A stretch of 64,000 nt of DNA, taken from the NCBI GenBank assembly GCA_964059195.1, contig CAXKWD010000007.1:26547023-26611022 (forward strand). Reading direction: 5' to 3'. Shown here one piece after another: positions 23,301 through 34,685 of this stretch (the first letter of the stretch is position 1; each line of letters starts with the position of its first letter). The notes under the pieces are model-generated. The model was not told the origin of the DNA and did no database searches. It worked only from the letters and a program-made list of their open reading frames with translations. Source of the DNA: Ectobius pallidus (Eukaryota; Arthropoda; Insecta; Blattodea; Ectobiidae). Position numbers and translations under genes: made by a program.

Positions 23301-24521
23301 CAGGGCCCGGATTCTGATGACCTAAAATTGTTTGAAAAATGACCTATAAAATTACTCTTAATTTTAAAGAAAATGACTTAATATTTATAAATAATGACCT
23401 AAAAGCTTATATTTTATTTATAAAAAATCATTATTGTACATACAAAGTTATAGACTAACGTGTACATAATTGTACAAACTGTAAATACAGAAAGGATGTT
23501 GTAGGTCTAAAAACTGTATTCTTTGTTCTTGATTCGAGCATTTGAGAAGAAAAGTAAGACAATTATTTTTACAGAAGATTTTATAGAAATGTTGCATTAT
23601 AGTAACCTAATAATTTATTTAAATATTACCCGTATCCTATAGATCCTATAGAAATGTTGCATTATAGTAACCTAATAATTTATTTAAATATTACCCGTAT
23701 GGAAAAAAACTTGTAAACCCTACTTTATTCTGGATTGCAGAAATTCACTGCTAGCATACGGAGATTATCGAAGGTAAATGACCTCCGATTGTCTGAAAGG
23801 ATACATTTATAGGCCTACATGGAGAAGCTCGTTTCCACATCCGCCGAAACAATGGGTGCATACTTGGAATATGGTAAAAAGTAAACAAAAAAATAAAAAA
23901 TAAATAAATAAATAAAATCACTCTTTTAACTGTAACCGATGTGAATGTTCTTTTCTCACGGAAATTTATACTGGCACTGAGGCACTGGCGAATCAAACTT
24001 CGGCATTTCCTTTTGCGGTCTACCGGATTATATTATTGTTTATTGAGGGTAAACAGTAGTTTGCACTCTCAAATCTAAGTAGGTGGCAGACTCCGGTGAA
24101 AAGCCAATCTAATAACAATAGTGATATAATACAACATTTTGGCGTTTCTTTCATTCTCATTTCCAACTGAACATAACAACACTTTAACACCGAGTGTGTT
24201 CAACTTGCATTAAACAAACAACACTTCAAAGACAGCACCGCTGGGGACGATGCTAGCTGGACAAAAAAAAGAGTTAATACACTCAATGTAAATGCATGAA
24301 AAATGACAAAAATAAGGAGGTAAATGACATGAAAATGACAAAATAATGACGTAAAATGGAAATAAATGCCCCCAAAATATAAAATAGCATAAAATGACAA
24401 AAATTGACCTAATAAAAATGCATTTCTATAATCTAGAGACCATGATTAGGATTATCTACAATTTGGCAATGTCTATGCAGCATCAATGAAAAGATGACAT
24501 GTCATTAGAATCCGGGCCCTG
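23301..24521 (+). mobile_element. hAT MITE family F, copy 3, with an internal insertion
   Basis: Ends cagggcccggattctgatga and tcattagaatccgggccctg are as in copy 2. Flanks attgtcag (23293-23300) and attatcag (24522-24529) match at 7 of 8. Compared with copy 2, about 435 extra bases lie at about 23490-23925. The insert contains a direct duplication of a segment of about 55 bp beginning atagaaatgttgcattatag (about 23584 and 23650). Confidence 0.9.
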
Positions 24522-26043
24522 ATTATCAGTGTACATAGCAGAATCCATGGACAAAAAGTTATGCAGAGAGATTAGCAGGCTAGATGCTTTTCATCCCAAG
24601 AAGTCGTTGCATCAGTGTCCAAAAACGTAATGGAATGAGGAGATGATGGTATGGGTAGGGATATACATAATTTGCGAACGCAATAACACGATTTTTATTT
24701 GCGAGTTTTAACGTTTTTCCATTAAAAACGCGAATTTGAGCGTTTTTAAAATTAAAACAGTTTGATGAATTCTTGAGTATACAGTCAATTCACGATTATC
24801 CGTGGGGGGTGGTCGGCTTATCCGTGCGCGAAAATTTGAATTTCCCCGCACTTATTTCCAGTTTTCTGCGCTTTATTTCGAATGTCCTGCACTTTATTTC
24901 GAATTTCCTGCATTCTTTTTCAAATTTCCCGTCAGATATCTCACTTCACGCACGTAGTTTCCTCATATGCACAATATGGCGACGAAGTGTAGGAAATTAA
25001 AAATATCGCACACATTTTAATTCCAACATTGGGATTTCCGTTTTTTCAATTAGGCTACAGGCCTGCGAAATTGAAGTTGTTGAAAAATTAAAGAGACAAT
25101 TTCACTGAGTTTTTCGTTACTGGGTGTTATGATTTCGAAAATGACCTCCATTATTTTCCATCACGTCAGGATTTTTTGACAATCGATATCGATATTTTTA
25201 CTAAAATCCTATGTGAAAAGTGATTCTCGCGAACAATTTTGCATCTACTATCTGGCAACAGTGGTTTTTGTCATAGCTAATCTCACGAGAGTTGACGAGT
25301 TTATCGATAAATTCGCGACTGCGACCAACAAAGATTCCGTCTATCAATTTGGCTGCGGATAAACCTGGAAACTTTATGCACAGATATTTGAAACAATCGC
25401 CATCTTTTGGAATAGCCTTTTAACAACACCAACACAGCGAAGCAAAACACAAACTGTTGAACAAACTGTTTCCACTTAATAGACAGATATCATTGTAGAA
25501 GTTATCAGTTGTGTCCAATGGAAAGAGAAGTTGCAGAGCAGAATGCTAAGTAATCCCTGCAGGTCAAGGCAGAGTAGACCTACTAATTTTGTAAACAAAG
25601 GGTCGAGAGATCAAATCTTACTTATTTTTTTATTCATAGAATATATTATAATTATCTTATAGGTTATCAATAAGAATTCGAATATTTACTTGTATGAGTT
25701 TAAAAGTGTGAGTTTACCTTTTTCATAATTAAATATAAAATACTGTATTTAGTTTTTTCAGACCTCAATCGCTGCGGAGGCCTATATATTTTCATTCATA
25801 CTTACATACTTGATATCATGTGGATTTTTATTGTCTCCAAAGTGCATAACAGCCACAAATACTGTATATAAGCCCAGAGTTATTTAACAAACTACCAAAA
25901 GAAGCTTTTACTTCGCCTGAAACTAAATTTAAAATGCACTAGACATATGAATTCGGAATAAATTATTTTACAGCAGGCTATAGTTGAATTTAAAGATTGT
26001 ATAGCCTATTTTAGAAAGTAATCAGTTTAGCCTATTTTAAACT
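24522..26043. other. No supported gene
   Basis: AT-rich, no ORF with recognisable domain. Around 24850-24940 a short phrase (cgcactttatttcgaatttc) is repeated with variation, a local low-order duplication. Confidence 0.55.
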
Positions 26044-26885
26044 CTGTGTAATTTAATTATATCTTAACTCTCTCGTAAGTATAACGTAGACGAAACCAAT
26101 ACATGTAGCCTATCAATAAATGTAATGTATTTTAATTATGTAGGCCCTAGTGTAATTTAATTATATCTTAACTCTCTTGTAAGTATAACGTAGACCAGCG
26201 TTTCTCAACCTTTTTGAACCCGAGGACCTATAAAATGTCTAAAAAATTTTACGGACCCCTAATTTTGCATCCCATTTTTAAAAGTAGGCTATATGTAGGC
26301 CTGTATTCTTAATATTTGGGGCATTAATTATAGGTCATTATAACGAAATAAATGTAAATAGGCTATTTTTTTAATTCGACGAAAACACAGTTATTGAATT
26401 GGAAGTAAACTATTGACAGTAAAATTATAGTTTGAACAGACTTTGATATTTATTACCAATTTGATGATATAATTAGGAATTATAGGCCTAACATCACATA
26501 GGTTTACCGGTATCAGACACTCGGGCACCTCCAACAATAAAACCCTTGTTAAGAGATCGCCTCTAATAACAAATTCCGACAAAGTCTTATTTTTCAGGGT
26601 TTTGAATGAAAGAGGGAACCATAGACGTCAGTGCATCAGGGGTTTCAAACTGTGGTTCGTAACTGCAAAAGTAAGAAAACTTGCATAGGACCTGTATTTT
26701 CGAAGATTTTAAAAACTTTGACATCTAGTGTCCATTTTATGTGAAAATTTTTCACTTCTTTACTTGCTTTATGATTTTTTTTAAAAATTATGTCTGCGGA
26801 CCATCTGCACCATCTTCGCGGACCATAGGTTGAGAAACGCTGACGTAGACGAAATCAATACATGTAGGCCTATCAATAAATGTAA
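26044..26885 (+). repeat. Tandem duplication of about 110 bp, second copy split by a hAT MITE
   Basis: gtgtaatttaattatatctt, taactctctcgtaagtataa, cgtagacgaaaccaatacat occurs at 26049-26130. The same order recurs from 26153, but is broken at cgtagac by the hAT insertion 26196-26842 and resumes as gaaatcaatacatgtaggcc. The duplication therefore predates the insertion. Confidence 0.88.
26196..26842. mobile_element. hAT MITE with CAGCGTTTCTCAACC termini
   Basis: Termini cagcgtttctcaacc and ggttgagaaacgctg are perfect inverted repeats. The 8-bp TSD acgtagac is perfect at 26188-26195 and 26843-26850, and the uninterrupted sister copy next door confirms the empty site. This terminus type is widespread among hAT MITEs in animals. 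Only short, unrecognised ORFs are present. Confidence 0.95.
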
Positions 26886-27449
26886 ATGGTGAATAAAGTT
26901 CTTGATTTCTTGAACTGTATGTACTACTTTACCCATAGTAAATTGTGTTTTTTTGTAAAGAGAAGAATTGATTGAGGTAAGTAGTGTAGGCCTATTATGG
27001 TGACTTAAGTGATGTAGCCTAAATAATGTAACTTATATTACCATATAATTTTTTCAAGTAGGCTTAAGTAATGTCAACGTCAAGTATTCATCCTGACAAT
27101 TCATTCATTAGCACACAGCTACGGTTGGTATTTGCTCTACGGATTACGTGTTCAGTAGGAATAAAAGTAGGCTAACTGAGACAAAAGTGTCACTCAACCC
27201 TTATCTTACAGAGTTAATGTACACCCTTAATGCCATTAGTAAGAACATAATATGTTATACTTAATAAAACACGCATTAGCCTATTTTACGATTACTCCAT
27301 CGATTGGAGTTCGATCCGAAAAGTGGCCCAGCATCACCATTCTTTATCATTTGAAAATTCTCTAAATTTGCCTGAAAACAGTGCAATAAATAGAAAATAT
27401 ATTACCTTGGAGATAAGGAATTTATGTGTGTGATCGTATGAATTTAGGA

Positions 27450-27727
27450 CCATCGCTGTAGCGCAGGGGATGCGTTCGCTCCCCTCATGTAGTGGGCCTG
27501 GGTTCGATTCCCGGTCGGGATAAGTTACATAGGTGGGTTTTTCGGGGGTTTCCTCCCCCGTGAGACGAATACTGGGTAACTTTAGGCTCTTGTGGTCCCC
27601 GAACACCTTCTGGACGCGCCTTGTTTGGAATTAGTGTGTGGGCGACTGGCGTGTCTCGTCCGGTGTGTTCGTGTTGTTTAGGAGGTGGCATTGGGCGAAT
27701 CACCCATCCGGGAAGGTAAAAAAAAGT
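27450..27727 (+). mobile_element. SINE-C, tRNA-derived SINE
   Basis: The head contains an A-box-like ctgtagcgcaggggatgcg and a perfect B box gggttcgattcccg about 45 bases later. A conserved-looking body follows (gggtttcctcccccgtgag, gtggtccccgaacaccttc), ending in a short A-rich tail (aaaaaaag) near 27727. No clear TSD was found. The minus-strand ORFs over this region are by-products of the SINE. Confidence 0.82.
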
Positions 27728-29159
27728 ATGTCTATGTTCTGAAAGTAATCCCTCTCCCGACAGGTCGCGGTCATGTAAGGCACAGACGGTGTAACCTGCT
27801 TAATAGGGTGAGTCGAAAATAATCAATATTCTTTCGAAACGCTATAGTGAGGAAAACTTGCATCCTATAATAAGAAGAAAAACAAGGTAAAAATAAAAAT
27901 CGGTTGACTTCCTCCGATCGCGCATTTCACTTAAAGTTTATAAAAATTGATGAAATTTAACATTTCACAAATATTACTTTAAGTTTTACTATCGCCACAC
28001 TATAGTTTATGTTCATTTTTTGTTCTAAAACGTTAAATAAACTAGAACATCATTAATTTTTAATGTTTTCTGTTTGCACAATGTGTTCGAAAAACGGGAA
28101 TTTAAAGAAAAATTCGCAAATTTCATCGTGCAGATCTTCGCTCTTTTGTGACAGATCAAAACGACCCATCACTCAGGTTCTTAAACGTCCCTACAATGGG
28201 GGAGGTTAAACTAAAAGAAAGAATAAGTGTATGAATTTAGATTGCATGCTGGGTAATGAGTATTACTAGCCTAATTCCAGTTGACAGCATGAGAAGTGTG
28301 AATCCTAACATTCCAGATCACGACACAGCCGTGGAACGCATAAGGCATAATTCATATAACAAAGCGAGGTCACACGTGGGTAATGAATTTGAAACCGTCT
28401 GGACTGGCGACCAAGGTTAATGAAGCAATAAAGCCACGGGATTTATGACTTTTCCACTGAACTCCACTGTTACGTGCTTCTCTTCTTACACCACCAGAGA
28501 AACTCTGCCAACATGCTATGTAGACATATGCAGTTATTAATTCTTTAGTAAGCAAATCAAGAAATCTCCATAGGCCCTACATTCTATACCAGGGGTGGCC
28601 ACAATGAGGCTCGCGAGCCGGCTCTTGAGCAAATCTCATGCGGCTCTTGAAACCAAGCTAACAGTAAATGATAGAGATTTAAAAAAAAGTAAATAGTTAG
28701 TCGGCCTATAATTTATGAAAACATATTACGAGGAAGTGAAAAACTCATTTCTGATTTAGCGCAGAGTGTATTTAGCTAATTACTGAAAGCCTTCATGACG
28801 TTCAGTTGGAAACAGAAGATTATAGTGTAAATGCACAGAGCTTTAACAATGAATAAGGAAAATCTACTAGAATTTAATATGGAAAATATCATTTTGTATA
28901 ATTTAGAACCTTTAAATATACTGTATACACTATTTAAATCACTTAAATCATAATGACTTAGTCTTCGTCATACAATCACGAAGCTCGACAGTAAATACTG
29001 CTACTGAGCGATTGCAGGGCCTTTAGCGGTAGGCCTAGGCTTACATTATCTAGTAAACTTATATAAGCTTTAATAACATCTTCTTAATACTGTACATCAT
29101 TTTAAAACAAAATAACTACTGTAAATTAGTTCTCTGTATTCTGTTGTCATTTTATCTTT
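27728..29159. other. No supported gene; lone hAT-like terminus
   Basis: ccaggggtggccacaatgag near 28590 looks like a hAT terminus (caggggtggcc), followed by ggctcttgagc motifs. I could not find the right end. No coding region is supported. Confidence 0.5.
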
Positions 29160-29677
29160 TACTAGCTTAAAAGTCCCGGCGTCGTCCGGGTTTTGTAGGG
29201 CAAGACCGGGTGACGCGCCGCACCGGGATAGTTGCCGCACCCCCTCTAACTCGAACATTTGACGCTAGATACCGCTAGTTGTCGTGAAACCATCTCCAGT
29301 TCCCTCGTTAGAGTAATTGGATCGCGTGTGTTCATTGTTTGTGGTGTTTATGTCATTGTTATAGCGGTATTTATCAGGTAAGTGCACTAGTTTCACTGCG
29401 AAACTTTTTTGGATGCATTACTTTATTCTTTCCTGATCTGTATTTGCTCCATTTTTGCTGCATTTACTACTTTTAATAGACTGTTTAGAAGTTGTAAAGA
29501 TATTGTGAGTGAAGTTCGCCATAACAACAATAACAATAAGCTCTACAGATGAGTGCGGCGCGTGACCCGGAGTTTTGGGTCACATGCCGCATAGCTTTCA
29601 AGGGTGACACGCCGCACAATGTCTTGCAGTATAATTACCCTCCAAAATTATTTTTTCTGCTCTTTTCAGCAATAAGC

Positions 29678-29911
29678 ATGTCAACAAGGTATAGGGAAAG
29701 GGAGGGAGCTAAACATCGTGGCCTATGGAATGACAGTGACCTACAAGAAGCTGTTCGGCGAATTAAGGCAGGGGAAATTTCCATTCAGGAAGCCGAACGT
29801 TGCTATCTTATGCCAGAGAGGACTATTCGAAGGCGCATGGACACAGGAAATTGGGAAAACCCTCACTTGGGCCTGAAGGATTATTTGGTACAGAAAATGA
29901 AAAAAGGCTAG
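29678..29911 (+). pseudogene. pogo-type transposase N-terminus (HTH_psq), truncated
   Basis: From the second ATG of the open frame the product begins MSTRYREREGAKHRGLWNDS and continues DLQEAVRRIKAGEISIQEA, a psq/CENP-B-type helix-turn-helix, then the PERTIRRRM recognition part. I choose this ATG because a good 3' splice site (ctgctcttttcag) lies nine bases upstream and the preceding in-frame residues are translated subterminal motif copies. The frame shifts soon after ENPHLG; the next frame carries ENEKRLVTQVQRLC, again pogo-like. No catalytic DDE region follows, so the protein could at most bind DNA. Confidence 0.8.
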
Positions 29912-30192
29912 TCACCCAAGTCCAGAGATTGTGCAGATAGGTTCTCTTTTCTTTTATACGTGCCTTTGACGTAAATTTAGACTGTTATTATGAATGCGGC
30001 ATGTCTCCCATACGTGCGGCATAGCACCCTGTAACGCGGCATCTCTCCCGCTTTGTCTTTCAATTTAATAATTGTATTTACACATTTAATTATTATTTTA
30101 TAAATATTATCGTTGCTGAAATAAAGGGAGGGAAGATCATCGCTTGGAATCTCAAAAAGAGTTTTCAAAATATTCAATCCTGTTTTGAGGTA

Positions 30193-30776
30193 CAGTGGAG
30201 CCTCGGTAATTCGAGCCCCGGTATTTCGAGGTTCCATGTAATTCGAGGTGGTCTTAAGAAAATTAAAACTTTCCATAAAACTAGGGTAAAATCCCGTTTT
30301 TATACGGTGTCCGCATTTAAGTTTTATGCACTTCCGAATGGGTTGCATTTTTAGCTTTCTTTCAATTTTACCATGTACAAAAATGCAGGTAAAACTGTCT
30401 CACTTAGGGTTTTCGTTCCTAATACACAGAAATAACCTTGGCTTCAGACTGCCAATGCTTTTCTATTACAAATTGACAGAAACCGTTAGGATCTATCTTT
30501 CTTTGTCGGAACCTCGTGTCAATCAATTGTACATTGCATACCATCCTTTCAGAAAAGAATACTGTATTGCCGACGTATCAAATTGGAGGCGTAACATAGG
30601 TATGTAGGCCTACAATATTGTTTATTTATTTATTTTTAAACCATTATGTGCTCATTAAACATTTATTTATAATTTACCCATTGATTTAGTGATATTTCCG
30701 TATAATCCGAGTTTTTTGTAGGCCTAATTCGAGGTAGCCTCAGCCCCAATTAGCTCGAATTATCGAGGTTCTACTG
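30193..30776. mobile_element. Tigger/pogo-like MITE nested in the pogo-like element
   Basis: Left end cagtggagcctcggtaattc and right end, reversed, cagtagaacctcgataattc are inverted repeats running on into gag(c) blocks. The TSD is TA (30191-30192 and 30777-30778). The cctcgnnaattcgag style of terminus is typical of Tigger-type elements. No domain was recognised in the short ORFs. Confidence 0.88.
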
Positions 30777-32329
30777 TAGATGAATTTCCACAAAAGTGCG
30801 GCGCGTCACCCTATCTTGCCCTATTTTGTAATTTGAAATTAACTTATGGAGGACTTTTGATTTTGAAACTCAGGTCCTTATATAATATGTAGGCTATGTA
30901 GAATTTGAAATGAGGAAGAGCGACACATCACACTCATATCACACTCAAACTATTCCCTCAGAAAAATCTAGATATAGCTTTTTATGGCTCATAGAGGATG
31001 TCGAATGTTGCATTCCGTTGCTTCCACATACCATGTCTAGGAGGGGTTCGAATAAGAAGAAAAAGAAATTCCGGGTAGGCTACATAAGATTGTATTGTCT
31101 TGACAGAAAATTTTATTTCTCACTCTCATAGTACTATACAAGGGGCTGAAAAAAAAATCAATATCACTTTCATACTGTCTTTCCCAAACACCTGGGACAT
31201 AAAGGACTGAAAATGTTCCATCCCATTTTGTCTTCTTTTAGATGCTTAGGGCCTCTGATAAACATCTCTATTTCTCAACTAACACAACGCCTACAGCTAT
31301 GAATAACGTATCAGTGGATAGGATTTTTTTTACTGACTTCTGATATAGCATACTCATTGGCAAACCCTTAAGCTGTCCCTGCAATACGACCGCTTATTCT
31401 GCATCAAAATGTGAAGTGAGAAAATGATATTTTCCATGTCGAGAGTAGAGAAAGTTATGTGACTGCATCACATTGTGCTCTATTTTCGTGGATTTCATTC
31501 TTCAAGAATTATTTTCACAAATGTATTACACCGATAGCATCAGAATTTGTTAAAGCCCAGTATTAGTTCCCAAAGCCCTATGTGAATACTTAAACTATAC
31601 ACTGTTGTCATGATAACTGAATTGCATTTTATTTTTTCAGTATAATATTTTCTGAAGTTATATAAATTTTCAAGGGGAAGAGTGGCTTGTTTTAATTTTA
31701 ATGTTGATCGCGTTACTTCTCGGGCTTAACTGGGTATGTGTGCAAAATTTCGTGCAAATTGGTCAAGAAATGTATCGTAGATTTGTATAGGGAACATACA
31801 TAAGTTACCCACATACATACATACACACTTTCGATTTGGCTTCGTTGCAAGACTCACACTTTTTTTCTTTCTTTCTTTTTTATGAAAATATGTGACAGCA
31901 GGACTCTCAAACTATGCCTCTGTCACACTTCTTTTGTCACACTTCTATTTTGTTATGTAAACGTGTGACAGCAGAACTCTCAAGCTGTGCCTCATTTTAC
32001 ATTGCCGACTTTTTCCTTGGATTTTCCAAAAATTTCCTTTCATACAAACCTTGTCCTGACAATTACGAGAAAAAACAGTCAAATCGGTTAACCCGTTCTC
32101 AAGTGATGCTGCAACATACATGTGACAATTGATTTTTATTTATACATAGACTATGTAGGCTACATATATGCTTTTGTCTCTTTATGATATTAGCCTACTA
32201 TTTACATTGGATCTGTTTCCTTCTGAATTGTATTTGCCTGTGTTTTAATTTGCTATAATTTAATAAGTAATAACATATCTTATATGTTTCTGAGTCGTAG
32301 AATCTTACGAGAGAAATAAAGCAGTCTAA

Positions 32330-32600
32330 ATGAGACTTGTTACGCTGCGCTACAAACCGGAAGGTCGCGGGTTCGATACCCGATGAGGTCATTGGAGTTT
32401 TTCAATTGGCCTCATCCTTCTGGTGGCACTATGGCCCTGGGGTCGACTAAGCCTCTAACAGAAATGAGTACCAGGAGAAATCCTGGGGGTAAAGGCGGCT
32501 GGTGCGTAAGGCTAACAACCTTACCACCTTCATGTGCCGAATGTCCAAAATCTGGGAGCCTCAACCTCCTGGAACCCTCTGGGCCTCCATGGCCTGTTTA
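32330..32600 (+). mobile_element. SINE-D, tRNA-derived head and body
   Basis: gttacgctgcgctacaaacc followed by ggtcgcgggttcgatacccg gives A- and B-box-like motifs. The body includes ctggggtcgactaagcctct and ctcaacctcctggaaccctc. It leads directly into the composite repeat E that follows, so its 3' boundary is uncertain. Confidence 0.65.
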
Positions 32601-32632
32601 GGGAACACTTTACTAAACCATATGAGCTAATA

Positions 32633-33277
32633 CGAGGACAGTCCATTAAGTAAGTTTCCCTCGAGCCGTTTACAGAAACAAAACACAATTTCATGGAAAT
32701 AGGCTATTTATTGCAACAGATAAAGCAAGTGACAGCTATTTTTCAATATATTCGCCACCGGAAATGATACTTTTTCATACTATGGGACCAACTTTTGAAT
32801 ACCTGTGTTGTTGAAGTCTGTCGCCTGGGATTTGAACCACTGTGTGACAACCATCTCCGCCTCTCTGTCATTCTGTCATTCCTTGAGATGTTGGAAAAGA
32901 TGGAAATCATTGGGAGCGAAGTCGGCTACAAGGTGAACTTCTGCAGAAGACTTGCTGCGAGGTGTTTAAGAATCCACCCTACAGCCTGGATCTCGCTCCC
33001 ATTAATTTCCATCTTTTTCTACACCTCAAAAAAATGACAGAATTACAAAGAGGCGAAGATGGTTGCCACACAATGGTTCAAACCCCAGGCGGCAGACTTC
33101 TACGACACAGGTATCCATACGTTGGTCCCACGGTAAGGAAAATATCTCAATTCCGGTGGCGAATATGTTGAAAAATATCTGAACACTTACTTTATCTGTT
33201 GCAATAAACATTTCCATGAAATTGCGTTTTGTTTCTTTGAACGGCCCGAGGGAAACTTACTTTATGGACGGCCCTCG
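32633..33277 (+). mobile_element. mariner-like fold-back element
   Basis: Flanked by TA (32631-32632 and 33278-33279); the empty site is seen at 63169-63200. The two ends are inverted for about 245 bases: cgaggacagtccattaagta at the left and, reversed, cgagggccgtccataaagta at the right. The arms reach inward through cgcctgggatttgaaccact and its partner. The right arm is genuine mariner transposase 3' coding sequence. The left arm is its inverted duplicate, with about 150 bases of single-copy centre. Confidence 0.9.
32950..33190 (+). pseudogene. mariner transposase C-terminus
   Basis: The translation contains KNPPYSLDLAPINFHLFLHL, which matches the mariner signature HPPYSPDLAPSDYHLF with changed residues, including N where the second D of that block normally stands. 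A later frame gives AADFYDTGIHTLVPR and GGEYVEKYL, the usual mariner C-terminal end. There is a stop between the last two blocks. The first and second catalytic D regions are absent, so it is dead. Confidence 0.87.
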
Positions 33278-33341
33278 TATTTTGGATGAAATTTGTAGGC
33301 ATATTTCAGGACAAGGTGTTCTATCTTCAGTGCCTGATCAG

Positions 33342-34631
33342 TAGGGCCCGGGGGTTTAGCCACAAAAACATTACATCAGGTTAGTGGTGACTGGGCTATA
33401 GGAGTACGCTACCTATATCTTGTAAACACGAGGGAAGGGGTGACTCGCTTTCAGTGGCGCTCTTAATACGTACATTCAAGTTCAAGGCCAGTGTAGGAAA
33501 TGATAGACACAGCGTCATAGAATATTTTGCACATTTAATCGTAAATCACAGAAAAAATATATATTTTCTAATAAAACGTACATAAATATACACATCATAT
33601 GCTTTAATATTTGTTAACAATATTCACAGTCAAAATTTAAAAAAAAACATTACGTCTGTGCGTACGCTTTTTTGCAGTGAATGACAATATACATTTTGAA
33701 GTTTTCAAAAGAAAACTAACTATTTTTCTCCCAACAAGATCTGTATTGGGAAAAACTTATCTATGTCGCATGACGTGACGTGGGGAAATTTAAACTAAGA
33801 AGAGGTATTAGTGTTTCCTTTGTGTGGGTTCAGGTACAAAGGGTAGAAAATTCTACATTATTCCGTAGAATGCTTTTTTAATTTCTGTTGCACCTGTAGA
33901 AGTATTCCATCTTCAGATTGACTCTTAGCTATGGATAGAGTCCCATCGCTTGTGCCATTTCCATATTTCGTCTCTCTAGAAGAGTGATACATCTTGATAA
34001 TTTCCCGAAATTATTTGCAATGAACTTAATATTACTTAGTAGCTTTTCTGATACAAGGTCTTTTGCTTATTTCAATGACACATTTTGTACGTCGTCAAGA
34101 ATATTTAGTATTTCAACAATCTGGTGGTAGTCCAGGACAGCTTCCAACCAAGTACACCATTTGGTCACAATAGGTTTCGGGGGTAAAGGGATGTCAGGTT
34201 CAGTTTATCTAAAGGTTCTTAGTCTCACAGGTGATTTCAGAAAAAAAATTCTTTACAAGAGAAATGAAACTGTCTTCATCTGGAAATTAGGATCGTATAC
34301 TTTCAGCGACTCTGTGCAGAGAAGGGCAATGCACGTCGCATGCACCAGTCTTGTTTTATATACTTATGGATAGCCACTTATGTTTGTTGCACATAATTTA
34401 CAACAATATTCCGATCATTAGAGGAAAAATACTGCCTTATTCAGCCACAGTTGCATCTGTTGTGTTTTCAGACGTCCTCGTTTTTGGATGGTATGACTTC
34501 ACTCCCTGCCTGCTTTCCGCGCCCAATGCCACGTGATATGCCTCAGTGCATATTGTTTACTAACTCAGAAATCTTGCTATGCTTTGTGTATCACTAACTT
34601 GACGAATTACTGGCTGAACCCCCGGGCCCTA
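33342..34631 (-). mobile_element. hAT element with perfect 8-bp TSD
   Basis: Termini tagggcccgggggtttagcc and, reversed, tagggcccgggggttcagcc are inverted repeats. The TSD ctgatcag is perfect at 33334-33341 and 34632-34639, and repeat E at 63 kb shows the same site empty (cctgatcagtaggagaac). Inside, the minus strand carries a broken hAT transposase piece (33925-34165). Short plus-strand ORFs are not recognised. Confidence 0.93.
33925..34165 (-). pseudogene. hAT transposase central fragment
   Basis: On the minus strand TKWCTWLEAVLDYHQIVEIL, then a stop, then AKDLVSEKLLSNIKFIANNF and LERRNMEMAQAM follow one another. This resembles the TRWGTWL.A..YY block and the following helical region of many hAT transposases, with C for G in the first motif. 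It is colinear with, and in the same element as, the hAT termini. Other transposase domains were not found. Confidence 0.65.
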
Positions 34632-34685
34632 CTGATCAGTATGAGAACCGTTCTTGTTGTAACTAAGTTAGGCTACATACATTAC

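Larger units (their letters stand above)
29208..30811. repeat. Nine-copy 16-bp motif array of the pogo-like element
   Basis: Copies related to gtgcggcgcgtcaccc or its reverse lie at 29208-29223, 29225-29240, 29553-29568, 29577-29592, 29602-29617, 29994-30009, 30014-30029, 30034-30049 and 30796-30811. The outermost are part of the TIRs. Copies 3 to 5 alternate orientation at spacings of about 24-25 bases; copies 6 to 8 share one orientation at exactly 20-base steps. They are probably transposase-binding sites. Confidence 0.8.
29198..30821 (+). mobile_element. pogo-like transposon, internally deleted
   Basis: TIRs of about 25 bp: gggcaagaccgggtgacgcg at the left and, reversed, gggcaagatagggtgacgcg at the right, each continuing ccgca. 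The TSD is TA (29196-29197 and 30822-30823); family A copy 1 shows the uninterrupted site. Inside is a pogo-type N-terminal helix-turn-helix (29678-29911) and no DDE domain. Nine copies of a 16-bp motif related to gtgcggcgcgtcaccc are spread over both sides. A Tigger-like MITE is nested at 30193-30776. Confidence 0.9.
29160..32125 (-). repeat. Dispersed repeat family A, copy 2, split by a nested pogo-like element
   Basis: 29160-29197 is the reverse complement of 980-1013 (agcttaaaagtcccggcgtc). 30822-32104 is the reverse complement of roughly 1-975, including the phrase ccttgtcctgacaattacga near 32050. The junction of the two parts is occupied by the 29198-30821 element at a TA dinucleotide, and copy 1 supplies the empty site. 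Extra sequence at about 31620-31900 (catacatacatacacacttt) is not in copy 1. Confidence 0.85.

Noticed and set aside
27334..27703. Minus-strand ORFs containing PDRESNPGP
   Set aside because: They lie across the head and body of a plus-strand tRNA-derived SINE; the peptide is a by-product of the B box region.
28582..28660. hAT element starting caggggtggcc
   Set aside because: No right terminus or 8-bp direct repeat could be found.
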